Source: Conchocele bisecta
Taxonomy: Eukaryota > Mollusca > Bivalvia > Lucinida > Thyasiridae
Assembly (NCBI GenBank): GCA_029237695.1
Contig: CM055275.1
Span: 83,694,068-83,758,067, forward strand
Length of the DNA: 64,000 bases
Direction of reading: 5' to 3'
The notes under the pieces are model-generated. The model saw only the letters and a list, made by a program, of their open reading frames with translations. It did no database searches and had not been told where the DNA came from. Below, one piece after another: positions 62,451 to 64,000 of the stretch. Position numbers and translations under genes: made by a program. Numbering within the stretch: the stretch's first letter is position 1; each line of letters opens with the position of its first letter.

Positions 62451-64000
62451 TCTGACCGTGCTGTGTTGTAGAAGAGGACGAAGATATTGGTCAGCGGACG
62501 AGTCAGTTGGGAGACAAATCCGTCAAATGTTATTTGGCCAGCTCGACCTGTAGTCTATTTCATCAAAATTGCAAAGTATACTTATCTAGGAAAGCATACA
62601 TTGAGGGAGTACTCATTTATATTTCCCAAAATGCAATATTTAATATAGAACCATAGCCTTCATATAGTTGATGATTAAAAGTGTAGTAGGTCCACGTGGT
62701 GGGAGGGATGAGTACTTCGGTTGTTCAATGCCGCTTTTAGGGACCTACCATAGGCCGTAGTCGTAAGGTTCGTAATAGCCCGGCAGCCGGGAGCTAAACC
62801 TTGTTTTGAATACCATAGTTTTTGTTATTGCCGATTTTGTAGGTATAGACCTACTAGTCTTAGAATCCGACTGATGACACCTTGTCACCCTTGAGGCATT
62901 TTTTTTATATTAGCATGAATCTAAGATGGCCGCCAAATATCGTTACTATACCTATTATCGTGCCTAATATTGTACTTTCAAAATAAATAACGGACTTGAT
63001 GCACTTAGTATGATATTGAGAATATATTATATATAAGACCCCCCAGTATAATGAGAAGCTCTATTCTGGTAATTTGACAGCTACAGCTACCAGTCTGTGT
63101 TTACATGACCTTGACTCTTCATATGGCTAAAGTATCCAGTGACGCAGACTGACAGAACCATGCTTTGTAAATGTTTTTGAATAATGATGTTTATGAGTGG
63201 ACAAAAGAGGGAATAGTTGAAATAAAACATTTTGAAGGTATTCTAACAAATTTGATTAAAACCATACATGACCAAGGGCGATGTGGAACATTTTTCTCCA
63301 CTTGACAGATAGGTGTCTCCTGCAAAAAATGTCCGGGAAACTGACCGTGAAATTTTCCGTGATTAGTGACAAATGTGGTTTACGAAAATTCCCGATGCGG
63401 GGGTTATCCCGACAAATGGTTACGCTACTGTACATGTAGCACCTTCAGACATAGTTGGGAAGGTAACTCTTGCAATCTACTCCCATACCGTCCGTAGGCA
63501 GAGTTACGATTCCACTCGTAGGTTTCCTCTGCAGAATTGCAACATTCTGAGAAAAAAATCCTCAGTAGCACCTGCAGACAGCGTCAATAATTTAAATCAA
63601 TTCTGGAAGTTGGCTAGCTTAGAAAATCGCAGCTCTACGGATGTGTTTTATATTTTCTGTATCCTTGAGAGCTGAGACCCTAATAGTGTAAAGTTTAGTC
63701 ACAATAACAGCCCAATTTGTCCTGGTGTTTTGCTACACAAATGGGAATAAAAGGATAACCAATGTCAAACTATGTATACCTACATGTGTATTATTGGTCT
63801 ATGAATGTTTTTAACATGACTGTGAACAGGGCTTGAAACTAAGCAAAAATATGTACTAGCCAGCCGGGCTAGTAAGATTTGAATTTTACCAGCCCTTACA
63901 AGTTTATACCGGTCGTTAAGTCTCGCTGTCTTCATCGGGAAAAAAAGTTGCTGGATCACTGTCAATCTGGAAAAATGTTTTACTTCAATGATGTACCATA
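62447..64000. other. Non-coding, with scattered repeat fragments
   Basis: Contains AATCTAAGATGGCCGCCAAA (62922), one arm of the 41036 palindrome (63463-63499), and a block at 63643-63822 matching outer parts of the 32.6-37.5 kb fold-back (AATAACAGCCCAATTTGTCC; GGGAATAAAAGGATAACCAA; TGTATTATTGGTCTATGA). No gene recognised. Confidence 0.45.

Noticed and set aside
62344..62553. Glu-Arg repeat protein
   Set aside because: Produced by the (AG)46 microsatellite.

Overview
The window looks like a piece of a repeat-dense animal nuclear genome, most probably a marine mollusc and plausibly a bivalve. The evidence is AT-rich non-coding DNA, spliced and single-exon protein genes, a CR1-like LINE with a 2A peptide, a tRNA-derived SINE, a B-box/propeller (TRIM-like) gene of a type expanded in molluscs, and many small fold-back (MITE-like) elements. 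The taxon is an inference; no species-specific gene is present. There is no operon, plasmid, phage or CRISPR structure.

Only two host-type protein genes look intact. The first (25413-26876) is a single-exon B-box, coiled-coil, beta-propeller protein without a RING. The second (28283-32027) is a three-exon tyrosine-recombinase-like (Crypton/DUF3504-type) protein. Its two introns can be read from GT/AG sites that keep frame and rebuild the catalytic R, YxxR, H, Y series. A possible first exon of an unidentified gene lies at 1332-1461. Everything else recognisable as protein is transposon debris: an ORF1-like LINE fragment (2849-3554), a LINE ORF2 with 2A, endonuclease and reverse transcriptase broken by frameshifts (6354-9751), a broken Tc1-like transposase (42838-43861) and a LINE C-terminal scrap (55996-56333).

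Region by region: 0-6 kb holds old MITE remnants and a degenerate ~150-bp tandem repeat. 6-10 kb is the LINE, followed by a perfect 214-bp palindrome. 10.2-14.5 kb is a set of MITEs inside a larger inverted repeat, then a SINE. 14.8-17.85 kb is a tandem segmental duplication carrying fold-back elements with 21-bp arrays. 17.85-21.1 kb is a TTAA-flanked element, a 43-bp minisatellite and ~336-1050 bp direct repeats. 23.2-24.8 kb is nested MITEs. 25.4-32.1 kb carries the two genes. 32.5-37.5 kb is a large fold-back element into which a solo LTR, a TTAA element and a 1.2-kb TIR element have inserted. 38.8-40.7 kb is a ~170-bp tandem repeat. 40.7-45.7 kb is TTAA elements, a SINE, a palindrome and a 620-bp duplication flanking a Tc1-like element. 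46-55.3 kb is LINE/SINE tails and two long non-coding repeats. 57.4-62.5 kb holds TA-flanked elements, more fold-back arrays and simple repeats.

The most notable patterns are a class of fold-back elements sharing one terminal sequence but carrying different 20-21-bp arrays that flip orientation at the centre, and a fold-back whose two arms let each nested insertion be checked against its own empty site.
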